The notes under the pieces were generated by a model that saw only the letters and a list, made by a program, of their open reading frames with translations, was not told the origin of the DNA and searched no databases. Positions 14,641 to 14,816 of a DNA stretch of 14,816 nt are shown piece after piece (the stretch's first letter is position 1; every line of letters starts with the position of its first letter). Source of the DNA: CAYZXL01 sp964482435 (lineage in GTDB: Bacteria > Auribacterota > JABMQX01); assembly GCA_964482435.1 (NCBI GenBank), contig CAYZXL010000088.1:1-14816 (forward strand), written 5' to 3'. A program made the position numbers and the translations under genes.

Positions 14641-14816
14641 GAGCAGTTTTGCGGGGGCCCGCACGGGCCATGCTTGGGGGCGTCACTTCTTGGAGATGAG
14701 AATGTGGTCCTGCCGGATGACGCTGGTGTGCCAAAGGCGGGATGGAGGGATCCGTCGGTCTCTGACCCGTCTTCTACAGTTGCGGGGTATTGTGAAAAAC
14801 TGGGTGCTTGGAAATG

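Larger units (their letters stand above)
13730..14816. other. Long region without a supported gene
   Basis: About 1.1 kb to the right of the kinase gene holds promoters and repeats listed separately. Long open frames exist on the minus strand here, but their translations are serine-, proline- and leucine-rich products of the repeats with no domain. Positions 14641-14816 show no recognisable gene. Confidence 0.6.

Noticed and set aside
13730..14734. In-frame extension of the sensor kinase by 335 codons upstream
   Set aside because: The extension is low-complexity translation of intergenic repeats without domain. The ATG at 13729 begins a normal membrane kinase and has a promoter just upstream.

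Overview
All convincing genes in this window lie on the minus strand. Read from right to left they form a regulatory unit followed by a long, tightly packed respiratory hydrogenase operon that runs off the left edge. The organism looks like an anaerobic, moderately GC-rich bacterium that uses sigma-54: it has a HAMP/HisKA sensor kinase, an NtrC-type activator, Shine-Dalgarno sites and ATGA start/stop overlaps. The lineage cannot be fixed from the sequence. The purine-rich multi-copy repeats at the right resemble those of several uncultured anaerobic phyla, but that is only an impression.

Layout. 13730-14816: about 1.1 kb with no gene I can support. It holds two good sigma-70-like promoters reading left, a family of degenerate GAACCGCAGAG-type repeats, and a strong sigma-54-like box reading right. 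11786-13729: membrane sensor histidine kinase (Cache, HAMP, HisKA, HATPase). 10359-11789: NtrC-type response regulator, overlapping the kinase by 4 bases. 9978-10358: intergenic regulatory region with a candidate sigma-54 promoter and a 19-bp dyad. 9483-9977: receiver-only protein, perhaps with a frameshifted tail. 7875-9347: receiver domain fused to a HydB/AsrA-like iron-sulfur subunit. 7045-7878: HydG/AsrB-like FAD/NAD(P)H-binding [2Fe-2S] subunit. 6505-7038: ferredoxin with 16 cysteines. 1-6508: group 4 [NiFe] hydrogenase with Mrp-type ion-translocation module, in the order NuoH-like, small subunit, NuoC-like, NiFe large subunit, NuoL-like, MbhDE, MrpB, MrpC, and the start of an MrpD/NuoN-like subunit.

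How it may work (inference). The HydB/HydG pair should exchange electrons with NAD(P)H. The polyferredoxin could carry them to the small subunit, whose cluster feeds the NiFe site, and the reaction would be coupled to H+ or Na+ movement through the Mrp-like part. The kinase and NtrC protein probably switch the operon on through sigma-54. Two further receivers sit inside the operon, one of them physically part of an electron-transfer subunit, so the same kinase might also control enzyme activity directly. That receiver-HydB fusion within a group 4 hydrogenase operon is the most unusual feature seen. No hydrogenase maturation genes, RNA genes, IS elements or CRISPR arrays were found.
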